Notes under the pieces: generated by a model
The model's database searches: none
Told to the model about the DNA's origin: nothing
Seen by the model: the letters and a program-made list of their open reading frames with translations, nothing else
Program-made: the position numbers and the translations under genes
In this document: positions 54,478 to 63,678 of the stretch, in pieces
Position numbering within the stretch: the first letter of the stretch is position 1
Layout of the letters: every line of letters begins with the position of its first letter
DNA from: Phytohabitans maris
GTDB lineage: Bacteria; Actinomycetota; Actinomycetes; Mycobacteriales; Micromonosporaceae
DNA length: 64,000 nt
NCBI RefSeq assembly: GCF_031085175.1
Contig: NZ_JAVHUY010000009.1
Span: 62,001-126,000 of the forward strand
Direction: 5' to 3'

Positions 54478-55046
54478 GCCGCGTTCACCTCGTCCCGGGA
54501 CGGGCACAAGGTGGCCGCGAAGACGTGCAGCGCGACGTTGTGCGGCAGGCGCAACCGGCGCAGCTCGGCCCGGCGGGTCACCGGCACGCGCTGGTACCAG
54601 ATGTGCGCGGTGACCCCGGGCTGGACGTGCCGCGGGTAGTGCATGGCCGACGTGGCGACGGCCTCGTCCTCACCGAACACCGCCGAGGCGGCCCAGAAGT
54701 CGGAGACGCGCACCGTCTCGAAGTCCACGCTGCCGTCGGCGAAGTGCAGGGCCACCTCGTCCTCGACCCGCCGCTCCCCCGCGGCGAGCAGGCAGCACCA
54801 GTCGTACCGGCCGGGCGGGACCGTCACGAGCTGCCCCTCGCAGCGCACGTTGTCGGGCCGGCCGGGTCCGGCGGCGGGGAAAGCGAAGCGGACGCCGCCG
54901 ATATCGACCGGGCGGCCCAAGGGCAGCTCCTCGCCGGGCAGCGAGTTGCGCCAGACGTTGAACCGGCCGCCGCCGGTGTCGCCGGCCTGGGTGATGCCGG
55001 CGTTGTTGAGGTGTGCCGCCAGCTCGATCGGGACCTGCTCCCGCAT
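54474..55046 (-). CDS. Unknown beta-rich protein, partner of the preceding gene
   Basis: 190 aa from ATG 55046 with AAAGGAG upstream. The middle part reads GGVRFAFPAAGPGRPDNV, CEGQLVTVPPGRYDW, EVALHFADGS and VRVSDFW, a pattern of a beta-sandwich domain also seen in some glycosidase accessory modules. No catalytic site is evident. It overlaps the 335-aa gene by ATGA, so the two proteins may form a complex made in equal amounts. It could be the small subunit of an AziU3/U2-like aziridine-forming enzyme; this is inferred from position only. Confidence 0.5.
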   Translation of the reverse strand: MREQVPIELAAHLNNAGITQAGDTGGGRFNVWRNSLPGEELPLGRPVDIGGVRFAFPAAGPGRPDNVRCEGQLVTVPPGRYDWCCLLAAGERRVEDEVALHFADGSVDFETVRVSDFWAASAVFGEDEAVATSAMHYPRHVQPGVTAHIWYQRVPVTRRAELRRLRLPHNVALHVFAATLCPSRDEVNAA

Positions 55047-55119
55047 CGGAGGTGCTCCTTTCCAGGACGTGGCGTCCGCGCCGGTCAGGCGACCAGGGCC
55101 GGTGAGGGTTGCTTCGGTC

Positions 55120-55872
55120 TCAACGGACACCGCCGCTCCTCCCGACGGCGATCCGCCGGTCCCGCAGCCGCTGGTAGAACGGCCGGTGATGGGCGTCGAA
55201 GGCGGCGAGCACGGGATGGTTGGCCACGGTGTCCGGATACTCGGCGGCTACGGGGCGGAAGCCGTCGGTGGCGCCGGTGCGCACGTGCCACCGGCGGGTG
55301 CGCTGCCACTGCGGCAGCAGACCCGGTGACCAGGACAGCGCGTCCGGCCGGAAGTCCCAGCCGACGGCGGCGCAGACCGCCGCCACGGTGGCCGGCGGAT
55401 CGGTGACGAGGTCGTCGGAGTCGACCACCACGGCCGCGCCGCCCGCGGCCGTGACCGCGTCGTGGATCTCGGCAAGTCGCTCGAACCCGACCTCCGGGCT
55501 GGTCAGCCGCGGGTTGAGGGCGAAGTGCGAGGCGATGGCGGCCGCCGGGTCACGGATGAGGAAGACGTGGCTGACCCGGCGCAGGAAACCGCGGTCGGCC
55601 AGCAGACCCGGGTAGCGGAAGTCGGTGGTGTCCTTGAAGAAGACGGGTCGGTCCGCCGCCAGCCGTTCGATCCGCGCGACCAGCTCGGCCTCGCTGCGCA
55701 CGGTGTGCCCGGCCACGGCGTACTCCCCGAAGTCGGTGAGCTGCGAGAACGGCTCGTGCAACACCACGTGATCGCCACGCTCGGTGATCATGCGCAGGAA
55801 GGCGGTCGATCGTGACCGCGGGGCGCTCCACAGCGCCACCACGGATGGACGACTCCCGACGCTCCCGGACAT
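55120..55872 (-). CDS. PAPS-dependent sulfotransferase
   Basis: 250 aa from ATG 55872 with GAGGAGG upstream. The 5'-phosphosulfate-binding loop is at residues 15-25 (WSAPRSRSTAF), and VFLIRDPAAAIASHF is the 3'-phosphate-binding motif. LHEPFS after the first helix is typical of a bacterial sulfotransferase subgroup. In aziridine biosynthesis the hydroxyl next to the future ring nitrogen is sulfated to become a leaving group; a sulfotransferase first in the LysW operon fits that. Direct sulfation of the final peptide is the alternative. Confidence 0.85.
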   Translation of the reverse strand: MSGSVGSRPSVVALWSAPRSRSTAFLRMITERGDHVVLHEPFSQLTDFGEYAVAGHTVRSEAELVARIERLAADRPVFFKDTTDFRYPGLLADRGFLRRVSHVFLIRDPAAAIASHFALNPRLTSPEVGFERLAEIHDAVTAAGGAAVVVDSDDLVTDPPATVAAVCAAVGWDFRPDALSWSPGLLPQWQRTRRWHVRTGATDGFRPVAAEYPDTVANHPVLAAFDAHHRPFYQRLRDRRIAVGRSGGVR

Positions 55873-55885
55873 CCCTGCCACCTCC

Positions 55886-56027
55886 TCAACTCCAGTAAGG
55901 CTATGATGACTGTAGTAATCTAATGTCGTCAACACCGAGATTTCGTCGAGGACAGGCGATTCGAGTACCATCCAGGGAGCGGCGTGGCGATACAGTGGTA
56001 AACATTGGGCTTAGTGACTGGAGTCGA
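55886..56027. promoter_or_regulatory. ACT-NN-AGT repeats in a divergent promoter
   Basis: Sites at 55886-55899 (TCAACTCCAGTAAG), 55906-55919 (ATGACTGTAGTAAT) and 56014-56027 (GTGACTGGAGTCGA), plus a weaker one at 55989-56002 (GATACAGTGGTAAA). The first two precede the sulfotransferase operon; the last lies just before the second regulator. The 20-base spacing of the first two equals that of two sites at 11394 and 11414. Confidence 0.65.
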
Positions 56028-56035
56028 CAGCACCC

Positions 56036-57316
56036 ATGAAAGACCTCGTGATGGGTCAACCGGAGTTTGGTAACCGTCTGCGCAGCCGCCGCATCGAGCT
56101 GGGTCTGTCGCAGAAGGCCCTGGCCGGCGACAACATGACGCCCAGCTACATCTCGCTGCTGGAGAACGGCAGCCGGGTGCCCAGCCTCGAGGTCGTGATC
56201 CGGCTGGCCCGCCTGCTCGACGTCACCCCTCAGGAGTTGCTCGGCCATGAGGTGGAGGGCCTCGGCGGCGGCCGCGGCAGGGAGCCTTCCGAGCTCGTCG
56301 CCCAGGTCGAGATGCGCCGTCTCTCCGAGATGGGCGACCTCGCCGGGGCCCGCAAGCTGATCGAGGAAAAGCTCGCCGGCGCGCGCCGCACCGGCAACGA
56401 CGAGGCGGGCCTGGCGTACGGCATCGAGCTGCTCAAGGTCCTGACCGACCAGGGCGACCAGGAGAAGCGGCTCGCCCTGGTCGACGAGCTGCGGCGGTTC
56501 CCCAGTGTGGACCGCTCCCCCGCCATCCAGGTCGTGCTGGCCGCGCACAACGCGTCGATCCTGCGCGAGATGGGCCGGCTCGCCAGCGCGCACAAGGCCG
56601 CCCAGGAGGCGGTGGAGCTGGTCAGCGAGGGTGAGCTGAGCGGCAGCAGCGAGCACGTCCAGCTGCTCGGCATCCTCGCCTCGATCGAGGTCGAGACCAA
56701 CGCCTTCGACGCCGCCGAGCGCACGATCGAGGAGATGATCCGGCTTGCGAACGACGGCGGGTACGCCGGCGTCCTCGGCCGGACGCACTGGATCGCCAGC
56801 ATGGCCTACTCCCGCATGGGCCGCCCGGCCCCGGCGTACGAGCACCTGCTGGCCGCACACCAGACCCTGGTCTTCGGCACCATGACCCTGCACGACTGGC
56901 TCCGGTTCTCCCGGTTCACCGCGTCGGTCCTGCTGGAGGGCGGGCACGACGTCGAAAAGGCCCGCGACTGGATCGACTCGGCCGAGCTGAACGCGCGCCT
57001 GGCCGGGCTCGAGCCGGACCGGCTGGCGGCGCAGCGCGAGCGCGCGCACTACGAGCTCACCGCCGGCAACCCGGCCGAGGCGGCCAGGCTCTACACCGAG
57101 CTGCTCGACCGGCCCCAGCAGGTCAACAGCAGCGAGACGGTGATCGCGCTCGCCGGGCTGAGCGACGCGCTGCAGCGGGTCGGCCGCATCGACGAAGCCA
57201 TCGAGTGGCAGCGCAAGGCGGCGGAGCGCTACGAGGCGGACGGCAACTACCGCCGGGCTGCCGAGTCCTGGCGCAAGATCGACGCCCTGCGCCAGCAGGC
57301 CGCCGCCCGGGGCTGA
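56036..57316 (+). CDS. HTH (XRE-type) regulator with TPR-like domain, second copy
   Basis: 426 aa. XRE helix-turn-helix at residues about 10-65 (LSQKALAGDNMTPSYISLLENGSRVPS), then a long alpha-helical repeat domain (AQVEMRRLSEMGDLAGARKLIEEKL). Architecture and HTH are shared with the regulator at 11458, but sequence is divergent and I saw no TTA codons. ATG 56036 is used; ATG 56051 is an alternative and no strong ribosome binding site is seen. It marks the right end of the cluster. The pair of regulators and the common operator motif suggest shared control of all cluster operons. Confidence 0.82.
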   Translation: MKDLVMGQPEFGNRLRSRRIELGLSQKALAGDNMTPSYISLLENGSRVPSLEVVIRLARLLDVTPQELLGHEVEGLGGGRGREPSELVAQVEMRRLSEMGDLAGARKLIEEKLAGARRTGNDEAGLAYGIELLKVLTDQGDQEKRLALVDELRRFPSVDRSPAIQVVLAAHNASILREMGRLASAHKAAQEAVELVSEGELSGSSEHVQLLGILASIEVETNAFDAAERTIEEMIRLANDGGYAGVLGRTHWIASMAYSRMGRPAPAYEHLLAAHQTLVFGTMTLHDWLRFSRFTASVLLEGGHDVEKARDWIDSAELNARLAGLEPDRLAAQRERAHYELTAGNPAEAARLYTELLDRPQQVNSSETVIALAGLSDALQRVGRIDEAIEWQRKAAERYEADGNYRRAAESWRKIDALRQQAAARG

Positions 57317-57461
57317 ACCGGGCCGCTGCGCGGCCGGCACCCTGCTGGCAGGGCACGCGCCAGCGGTCGTAACAAAGCGGCCACCGTCCATTCTCGACAA
57401 TGCGGGCGACCGCTAGGCTTCGCGTGGCGGGTTGAGCTATCTCTCCGGGAGGGACAACACC
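57317..57461. other. Intergenic region at right cluster border
   Basis: Two small inverted repeats follow the regulator (GGCCGC/GCGGCC near 57320 and CCCTGC/GCAGGG near 57340), which may act as a terminator. GGGAGGG at about 57448 is the ribosome binding site of the next gene. No operator core was seen here, so the cluster control region ends before it. Confidence 0.4.
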
Positions 57462-58274
57462 ATGAGCGACAGGTCGTCCACCGACGGCGAGCCTTACACC
57501 AAGATCGATACCTCCGTGCCGCACTCGGCGCGGATCTGGAACTACTGGTCCGGTGGTAAGGACAACTACGCCGTCGACCGCGAGGCCGGGGACGCCTTCG
57601 CCGCGACCTTCCCAGGGGTGTTCGACCTCGCCAAGCAGGCCCGGCAGTTCCTCATCCGGGCCGTCACCTACCTGGCCACCGACGCGGGCATCCGCCAGTT
57701 CCTCGACATCGGCACCGGACTGCCGACCCTGGAAAACACCCACGAGGTCGCCCAGCGCGCCGCGTCGGACGCCCGCATCGTCTACGTCGACAACGACCCG
57801 CTGGTGCTGACACACGCCCGCGCACTGCTCACCAACACCACCGACGACGGCGTCACCGCCTACGTCAACGCCGACCTGCACCACCCGGAGCAGGTCGTCG
57901 CCGACGCCCGAAACATCCTGAACCTCACCCAGCCGGTCGCGGTCATGTTCATGGGAGTCCTCGGCCACGTCGCCGACGACGACGAGATGCGCTCCATCGT
58001 GGCCCGCGTGATGGCCGCCGTCCCCTCCGGCAGCTACCTCGTGATGTGGGACGGCACCAGCACCAGTGACGACCAGGTCAGAGCACTCGAAGACTACAAA
58101 GACACCGGCGCCGTCCCGTACATCGGGCGAAGCCCGGAGCAGATCGCCCGCTGCTTCGAGGGCCTGGAAATACTGGAGCCGGGCCTGGTCCCGGTCTCCC
58201 ACTGGCGCCCCGACCCCGACGCCGGCACCGTGGCGCCGGTAGACGGATACGGCGCCGTGGCACGCAAGCCCTGA
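57462..58274 (+). CDS. DUF574/Methyltransf_19 SAM-dependent methyltransferase, second copy
   Basis: 270 aa. Same family as the gene at 29-835: VPHSARIWNYWSGGKDNY, LDIGTGLPTLENTHEVAQ, VYVDNDPLVLTHARALL and a C-terminal LEPGLVPVSHWRPDPD. It starts at ATG 57462 after GGGAGGG. Many actinomycete genomes carry several scattered copies, so the fact that one lies on each side of the cluster may be chance. Function unknown. Confidence 0.85.
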   Translation: MSDRSSTDGEPYTKIDTSVPHSARIWNYWSGGKDNYAVDREAGDAFAATFPGVFDLAKQARQFLIRAVTYLATDAGIRQFLDIGTGLPTLENTHEVAQRAASDARIVYVDNDPLVLTHARALLTNTTDDGVTAYVNADLHHPEQVVADARNILNLTQPVAVMFMGVLGHVADDDEMRSIVARVMAAVPSGSYLVMWDGTSTSDDQVRALEDYKDTGAVPYIGRSPEQIARCFEGLEILEPGLVPVSHWRPDPDAGTVAPVDGYGAVARKP

Positions 58275-58309
58275 CAGCGAAACGCGACACCGCGACGTCC
58301 TGAAGCGGC

Positions 58310-59299
58310 TCAACCAGCCGGATCGCTGGAGTCCCCAGCCGCCCCGAGGGCCATCGCGGAGAGTAGTTCGTACGCGACATGGGCGCCGGCGAAGCCGGTG
58401 ATCTGGGCGTGGTCGTACGGCGGCGCCACCTCGACGACGTCCGCGGAGACGAGGTTGGCGTCGCGGAACGAGCGGAGCATGGCCAGCAGCTCCCGGCTGG
58501 TCAGGCCACCCGGCTCGGGCGTGCCGGTGCCGGGCGCGTGTGCCGGGTCGAGGACGTCGATGTCCACGGAGACGTACACCGGCCGGTCGCCGACCCGTGC
58601 CCGGATCCGGTCGATCGCGCCGGCCAGCCCGTCCGCCTCGATGTCCGGGCAGGTCACGGTCGTGAAGCCGATGCGGCGGTCGTCGGCGAGGTCGGCGGGG
58701 CCGTACAGCGGGCCCCGGATGCCCGCGTGCACGCTCGCCTCGCGGTCGATGAGCCCTTCCTCGGCCGCGCGCCGAAACGGGGTGCCGTGCGTGTAGTCGG
58801 CGCCGAAGTAGGAGTCCCACGTGTCCAGGTGGGCGTCGAAGTGCACCACCGCCACCGGGCCGTGCCGGCGGGCCACGGCGCGCAACAGCGGCAGGGCGAT
58901 GGTGTGGTCGCCGCCGATGGTCAGCAGCCGGGCCCCGGTGGCGAGCAGTTCGTCGGCGCCGCGTTCGATCGACGCGATGGCCTCCTCGATGCCGAACGGG
59001 CTGCACGAGATGTCGCCGGCGTCGACCACCTGCATGGCCGCGAACGGCTGGACGTCCACCGCCGGGTTGTACGGGCGCAGCAGCCGTGAGCTCTCGCGCA
59101 CGTGCCCCGGGCCGAACCGGGCCCCTGGGCGGTACGAGACACCGGTGTCGAAGGGCACGCCGACGACGGCGACGTCGAACGCGCTGACCTGGTCGAGCCG
59201 GGGCAGCCGGGCGAAGGTGGCGGGCCCGGCGAACCGGGGCACGGTACGGGCGTCCACCGGGCCGACGGGTCCGGCGCCGGCGGGCGAGGTGTGGGGCAC
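58310..59299 (-). CDS. Arginase/agmatinase-family ureohydrolase
   Basis: 329 aa from GTG 59299 with GGAAGG upstream. Two-manganese site: GGDHTI (His), [10 protein letters not shown] (Asp, His, Asp) and [22 protein letters not shown] (Asp, Asp). The region [14 protein letters not shown] matches agmatinase-like enzymes, which also include guanidinobutyrase and guanidinopropionase, more than arginase. It releases urea from a guanidino compound. It is followed on the same strand by an ABC uptake system and two amidohydrolase-fold genes, suggesting use of an imported guanidino compound. Confidence 0.88.
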   Translation of the reverse strand: MPHTSPAGAGPVGPVDARTVPRFAGPATFARLPRLDQVSAFDVAVVGVPFDTGVSYRPGARFGPGHVRESSRLLRPYNPAVDVQPFAAMQVVDAGDISCSPFGIEEAIASIERGADELLATGARLLTIGGDHTIALPLLRAVARRHGPVAVVHFDAHLDTWDSYFGADYTHGTPFRRAAEEGLIDREASVHAGIRGPLYGPADLADDRRIGFTTVTCPDIEADGLAGAIDRIRARVGDRPVYVSVDIDVLDPAHAPGTGTPEPGGLTSRELLAMLRSFRDANLVSADVVEVAPPYDHAQITGFAGAHVAYELLSAMALGAAGDSSDPAG

Positions 59300-59334
59300 A
59301 GGATCTACCTTCCGTGGGGCATTCGGGTGCCGGC

Positions 59335-60102
59335 TCAGGCCAGCACCTTGGAGAGGAACGCGCGGGTGCGTTCGTGCTTCGGCGCGCGCAGCAGCTCGTC
59401 CGGCGGGCCGGACTCCACCACCACGCCGTCCGCCATGAACACGACGCGGTCGGCCGACTCGCGGGCGAAGCCCATCTCGTGGGTCACGACGATCATCGTC
59501 ATGCCGTCCGCGGCGAGGCCGCGCATCACCTCCAGTACCTCGCCGACCAGTTCCGGGTCGAGCGCCGAGGTCGGCTCGTCGAAGAGCATCAGCGCGGGGC
59601 GCATGGCGAGTGCCCGCGCGATGGCGACCCGCTGCTGTTGACCGCCGGACAGCTGTGCCGGATGGCTACGTTCCTTGTCCGACAGGCCGACCCGCTCGAG
59701 CAGCGACCGGGCCCGTTCGACCGCCTCGGCTTTCGGCTCGCGCCGCACCTGGATCGGCGCCTCGATGAGGTTTTGCAGGACGGTGAGGTGCGGGAAGAGG
59801 TTGAAGTTCTGGAAGACCATGCCGATGTCGGCGCGGCGCCGGCAGATCTCGCTCTCCCGCAGCTCGTACAGCTTTCCCCGCGCACGGCGGTAGCCGACCA
59901 GCTCCCCGTCCACTGTCAACCGTCCAGAGTCGACCTTCTCGAGGTGGTTGACGCAGCGCAGGAACGTGCTCTTGCCGGATCCGGACGGACCGATGAGGCA
60001 GACCACCTCACCGGGGAACACGTCCAGGTCGACGCCGCGCAGCGCCCGTACGTGGCCGAAGCTCTTGGTCACCGCCTCGGCGCGGACGACTGGTTCGGTC
60101 AT
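59335..60102 (-). CDS. Polar amino-acid ABC transporter, ATP-binding protein
   Basis: 255 aa. Walker [10 protein letters not shown], signature [15 protein letters not shown], Walker [14 protein letters not shown] and the H-loop VVTHEMGFA define the GlnQ/HisP class. It overlaps the permease gene by ATGA. It should energise uptake of the amino acid or guanidino compound bound by the lipoprotein encoded upstream. Confidence 0.92.
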   Translation of the reverse strand: MTEPVVRAEAVTKSFGHVRALRGVDLDVFPGEVVCLIGPSGSGKSTFLRCVNHLEKVDSGRLTVDGELVGYRRARGKLYELRESEICRRRADIGMVFQNFNLFPHLTVLQNLIEAPIQVRREPKAEAVERARSLLERVGLSDKERSHPAQLSGGQQQRVAIARALAMRPALMLFDEPTSALDPELVGEVLEVMRGLAADGMTMIVVTHEMGFARESADRVVFMADGVVVESGPPDELLRAPKHERTRAFLSKVLA

Positions 60103-60968
60103 GTGGAGGCCCCCTTGCCGAAGCGCCGCTCCAGGAAGTACTGCCCGACGCTGAGCACACCGGTCATCACCAGGTACCAGAAGCAGGCGACGGTGAGCAG
60201 CGGGATCTGCAGGAAGTTCCGGGCGTAGATGGTCTGTACCGAGGTCAGCAGGTCGGGCAGGGAGATCGCGATCACCAGCGACGTCATCTTCAGCATGGAG
60301 ATCGCCTGGTTGCCGGTGGGCGGGACGATGAAGCGCATCGCCTGCGGCAGGACGATCCTGCGCAGCGCCTTGCCGGGCGGCATGCCGAGCGCGGCGGCGG
60401 CCTCCGACTGTCCACGTGGGACGCTCAGCAGGCCGGCCCGGATGATCTCCGCCATGTACGCGGCTTCGGCCAGGCCGAGGCCGAGCAGGGCGGCGCCGAA
60501 GCGGCTGATCAGCGAGTTGGTCTCGGCCTCCACGAAGACCGGGCCGAAGGGTACGCCGAGGCCGATCTTCGGCAGGACGGCCGACAGGAAGAACCAGAAC
60601 AGCAGCTGGACGAGGACCGGGATGCTGCGGAAGAGCGCCGAGTAGCCGAGGCTCACCGCGAGCAGCACCGGGTTGCCGGACAGCCGCATGACCGCGAGAA
60701 TCCCGCCGAGCACGATGCCGATCAGCATGGCGAGCACGGTGATCCGCAGCGTCATGAGGAGTCCCTCGAGCACCGGCTCGGCGAAGAGGTAGTCGCCGAC
60801 GACGTCCCAGCGCATGGCCGGGTTGGTCGCCAGTCCCTCGACGATCATCACGACGAGGAGCAGCAGGAGCCCGGCCAGCAGCCACCGCCACGGATGGCGG
60901 CGGGGCACGACCACCTCGTCCAGCCCAACCGTTCCGGTACGCCGGGACGGGAGGATCTTCAGCGTCAC
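60099..60968 (-). CDS. Polar amino-acid ABC transporter, permease
   Basis: 289 aa from GTG 60968. HisM/GlnP type: about five membrane helices plus the cytoplasmic EAA loop seen in [22 protein letters not shown]. The N-terminus carries an extra basic segment before the first helix ([21 protein letters not shown]). One permease gene only, so it probably works as a homodimer with the ATPase encoded at 59335. Confidence 0.92.
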   Translation of the reverse strand: MTLKILPSRRTGTVGLDEVVVPRRHPWRWLLAGLLLLLVVMIVEGLATNPAMRWDVVGDYLFAEPVLEGLLMTLRITVLAMLIGIVLGGILAVMRLSGNPVLLAVSLGYSALFRSIPVLVQLLFWFFLSAVLPKIGLGVPFGPVFVEAETNSLISRFGAALLGLGLAEAAYMAEIIRAGLLSVPRGQSEAAAALGMPPGKALRRIVLPQAMRFIVPPTGNQAISMLKMTSLVIAISLPDLLTSVQTIYARNFLQIPLLTVACFWYLVMTGVLSVGQYFLERRFGKGAST

Positions 60969-60971
60969 CGC

Positions 60972-61886
60972 TCAGGCTGCCTTCCCGTTGACGGTGATGG
61001 TCGTCAGGGCGGCGTCGGTGATCCCCCACTCGTCGAGGATCCGGCCGTAGCTGCCGTCTTCGATCATCGAGGTGAGCCCGGCTCGGATGGCGTCGGCGAG
61101 CACCTTGTCGCCCTTGGGCAGGGCGATGCCGAGCGGCACGGCACTGACCCGGTCACCGACGACCGCCAGCTGCCCGCCGGTCTGGTCGGCGAAGTAGAGG
61201 TTGGCCACGTGGTTGGCGAACGTGGCGTCGACCCGTCCGGTGACGATCGCCTGCGCCACCTCGGAACCGGAGGGGAGCGTCTGGATGTCGATGGCGGGCT
61301 TGCCCGCGGCCGTACAGTCGGCGGAGAGCTTCTCCAACTGTCCGATGTATACGGTGCCGACGGTTTCGCCGAGGACGGCGCCGCAGAGGTCGTCCGGCCC
61401 GTCGATCCCCTTGGGGTTGTCCTTCTTCACCAGCACCGACGTCCCGCTTTCCAGGTAGTCGACGAAGTCCACCTCGGCCTGCCGCTCGGTGGTGTCGTTC
61501 ATGCCGGAGGCGACGATGTCGAACCGGTCCGCCTGCAGGCCGGGAAGCAGCCCGGCGAAGTTGGTCTCCACCCGTTCGATCCGCAGGCCGAGCTTCTGGC
61601 CAAGCGCGTCCATCAGGGCCGGCTCGATGCCGTCGTACTCGTTCTTGTCGTTCTTGAAGTTGAGCGGCGGGAAGTTGAAGCTCGTGCCGACGCGGAGTAC
61701 CCCGGCGGACTTGATCTTCTCCGGCAGGGTGACCTGGATCGGCTGGATCGCCGAGCTGGTCGGCTCCGCCGCGCTGTCGCCGCCGGATCCGCCGTCACCG
61801 CAGGCGGCCACGGTCAGCAGGGCGGCGGCGACCGCGACGGCACGGGCGAACAGCCCGGACCGGCGCGTCGAAAAGGATACGGTCAT
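60972..61886 (-). CDS. Amino-acid-binding lipoprotein (SBP family 3)
   Basis: 304 aa. Lipobox TVAACG after a signal sequence, so it is anchored to the membrane surface by lipid. The binding domain has [45 protein letters not shown] and a hinge with [16 protein letters not shown], typical of family 3 binding proteins for polar amino acids. The ligand is unknown; the arginase-family and lyase neighbours point to an arginine-like or guanidino compound. Confidence 0.92.
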   Translation of the reverse strand: MTVSFSTRRSGLFARAVAVAAALLTVAACGDGGSGGDSAAEPTSSAIQPIQVTLPEKIKSAGVLRVGTSFNFPPLNFKNDKNEYDGIEPALMDALGQKLGLRIERVETNFAGLLPGLQADRFDIVASGMNDTTERQAEVDFVDYLESGTSVLVKKDNPKGIDGPDDLCGAVLGETVGTVYIGQLEKLSADCTAAGKPAIDIQTLPSGSEVAQAIVTGRVDATFANHVANLYFADQTGGQLAVVGDRVSAVPLGIALPKGDKVLADAIRAGLTSMIEDGSYGRILDEWGITDAALTTITVNGKAA

Positions 61887-62833
61887 CGTGTTGTCTCACT
61901 TTCTCGGATGCCGGCGCGCCCGAGCGCGCCGGGGTCAGAGGTGTCGAAGAAGACGTCGGCCGGGTGCCCGGGCGGGTTGGCCGGATGCGCGGCCGCCCAC
62001 CAGCGGGCCAGCTCGTCGCCGGTCGGGCGCCACACCGACGGGTCAGCGGCGAGCGTGGCGAGCAGCTCCTCGACCAGCCCGATCCGCCCCGGCGTGCCGC
62101 AGATCTCCGGGTGCAGCTGAAGGACGAAGAGCAGACCCTCGCGCCGGCAGCCCTCCAACTCCAGCAGCCAGTTCTCCAGCACCTCGCCGTACGGGGAGAT
62201 CCTGGACTGGCCGGCCGGGATGGGCGGGTTGACGTTCCAGTAAAAGGCGATGCGGTCGTCCAGCGCGTGGTGCACCGGAAACTCCACGATGGACCGTCCG
62301 GCGCCGGCTTCGAGCGTGAACGGCGTGTCGTCGCCGTACCAGCTCGACGACCAGGCGACCCCGAGCCGCGCCAGCTCGGCGGCGAGCGACGGCGGCCACT
62401 CCCCGACCGGCAGGCGGAAGCCGCGCGCCGGCTCGCCCGTGACGGCCTGGAGCAGTTCGGCGGCGCGGGCGAGGCGCTCGGTCCGTTCCGCCGCCGGCAT
62501 CCGGTCCAGCGGCTCGTACGCGTACCCGCGCAGGCCGACCGCGTGCCCGGAGCGGACGGCGTCCCGCACCACGCCGGGGTGCTCCTCGGCGGTCACGGCC
62601 GGCGTGAACCAGGTGCTCGGCACGCCCGCGGCCGCGAGGGCGTCCAGCAGCCGCCCGGCGCCCCGGGTCGCGCCGTAGCGGAGCACGGAGAGCGTCTTCT
62701 GCCGGCCGGCCATCCCCGGCTCGGCGAGCAGCAGCGCCTCGGCGTCGAAGTTGACCGTCACCAGCGCGGCGCAGCCGTACCCGTCCGGCCAGCGCGGCGT
62801 CCCGTCCTCGTGCCGCACGGCTTCGCCGGTCAC
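61883..62833 (-). CDS. Polysaccharide-deacetylase-fold hydrolase (NodB-like)
   Basis: 316 aa from GTG 62833, overlapping the next gene. NodB homology is visible as VTVNFDAEALL (Asp), RSGHAVGLRGYAYEPL where His-x3-His ligands are usually found but only one His is clear, RGFRLPVGEWPPS and VLQLHPEICG. Such proteins include allantoinase-like and other cytoplasmic amide hydrolases. Because it sits with a sister gene and an amino-acid transporter, an amidohydrolase role in catabolism is more likely than cell-wall deacetylation; no signal peptide is present. Confidence 0.7.
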   Translation of the reverse strand: MTGEAVRHEDGTPRWPDGYGCAALVTVNFDAEALLLAEPGMAGRQKTLSVLRYGATRGAGRLLDALAAAGVPSTWFTPAVTAEEHPGVVRDAVRSGHAVGLRGYAYEPLDRMPAAERTERLARAAELLQAVTGEPARGFRLPVGEWPPSLAAELARLGVAWSSSWYGDDTPFTLEAGAGRSIVEFPVHHALDDRIAFYWNVNPPIPAGQSRISPYGEVLENWLLELEGCRREGLLFVLQLHPEICGTPGRIGLVEELLATLAADPSVWRPTGDELARWWAAAHPANPPGHPADVFFDTSDPGALGRAGIRESETTR

Positions 62834-63678
62834 GACGGGCCTCCCGGTGAAGGACGGGACCGCCACCACGCGGCGACGTCCCTGAGTCGGGCGAACCAGA
62901 CGCCATCGGCGGCGGTCATGTGCTCCAGGAGCCGTTCCAGCACGATGACCCGGCCGGGCGTGGCGGAGACCTTCGGATGCCAGATCGTGGTGAGGCAGGA
63001 CCCGGCGCGGTGGTGCCCGTCGAACTCGCGCCGCCAGTTGTCCAATGTGGAGCGATAGCTGGCGATGCGGTCCTGGCCGCGCGGGAAGTCCGGGTCGCGG
63101 TGGTAGGCGAAGTAGGCGTAGTCGTCCAGGTCGACCCGGGCGGGGATCTCCACCAGGTCGGTCACCGTACCGTCGAGGACGTGCCGGTACGGCCGGTCGT
63201 CGTCCCGCATCGAGCTGGAGTAGCCGATGCCGTGTTCGAGGAGCAGTCGCGGCGTACCCGGGTGCCAGTCGCCGGAGGGCGTGCGGAAGCCGACGGCCGG
63301 TGCGCCGAGCTGCCGGCGAAACACCTCCTGCGAGCGGGTGAGCACCTCCCGCTGCCGGTCCGGCGTCAGGTCCCAGTAGCACTCGTGCTGGTCGCCGTGG
63401 TGCGCCGCCTCGTGGCCGCGGTCGACGATGCGCCGGCAGGCGTCCGGCCACATCTCGACCACCCGCGCCGGCACGAAGAACGTGGCCGGTACCGAGAACC
63501 GGTCGAGCAGATCCAGCACGCGCGGCAGCGCCCGGTACGCGTCGTACCCGCCGAGCGCGAAGTGCCGGGGTGAGCGCCAGATGCTGCCGTCCAGCATCGC
63601 GGCGCCGGTCGGGCCGTCGAGGTCGAACGCGAGGGCGACGCAGGAGGTGGCGCCCTCCGGCCAGATCGCGGCGGTCAT
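62830..63678 (-). CDS. Polysaccharide-deacetylase-fold hydrolase, second copy
   Basis: 282 aa. Better preserved metal site than its neighbour: VALAFDLDGPT (Asp pair), GHEAAHHGDQHECYW (His ligands), GFRTPSGDWHPGT and LTTIWHPKVSATPGR. No signal peptide, so cytoplasmic. Like PuuE-type allantoinases it may cleave an amide or ureido bond. The two tandem copies overlap by GTGA and may form a heteromer. Overlaps the lyase-like gene by four bases. Confidence 0.78.
   Translation of the reverse strand: MTAAIWPEGATSCVALAFDLDGPTGAAMLDGSIWRSPRHFALGGYDAYRALPRVLDLLDRFSVPATFFVPARVVEMWPDACRRIVDRGHEAAHHGDQHECYWDLTPDRQREVLTRSQEVFRRQLGAPAVGFRTPSGDWHPGTPRLLLEHGIGYSSSMRDDDRPYRHVLDGTVTDLVEIPARVDLDDYAYFAYHRDPDFPRGQDRIASYRSTLDNWRREFDGHHRAGSCLTTIWHPKVSATPGRVIVLERLLEHMTAADGVWFARLRDVAAWWRSRPSPGGPS

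Noticed and set aside
29-58274. The two DUF574 methyltransferase genes as direct repeats that mobilised the cluster
   Set aside because: They are clearly diverged paralogues, and this family is commonly present in many copies in actinomycetes; no repeat at DNA level long enough for recombination was seen.
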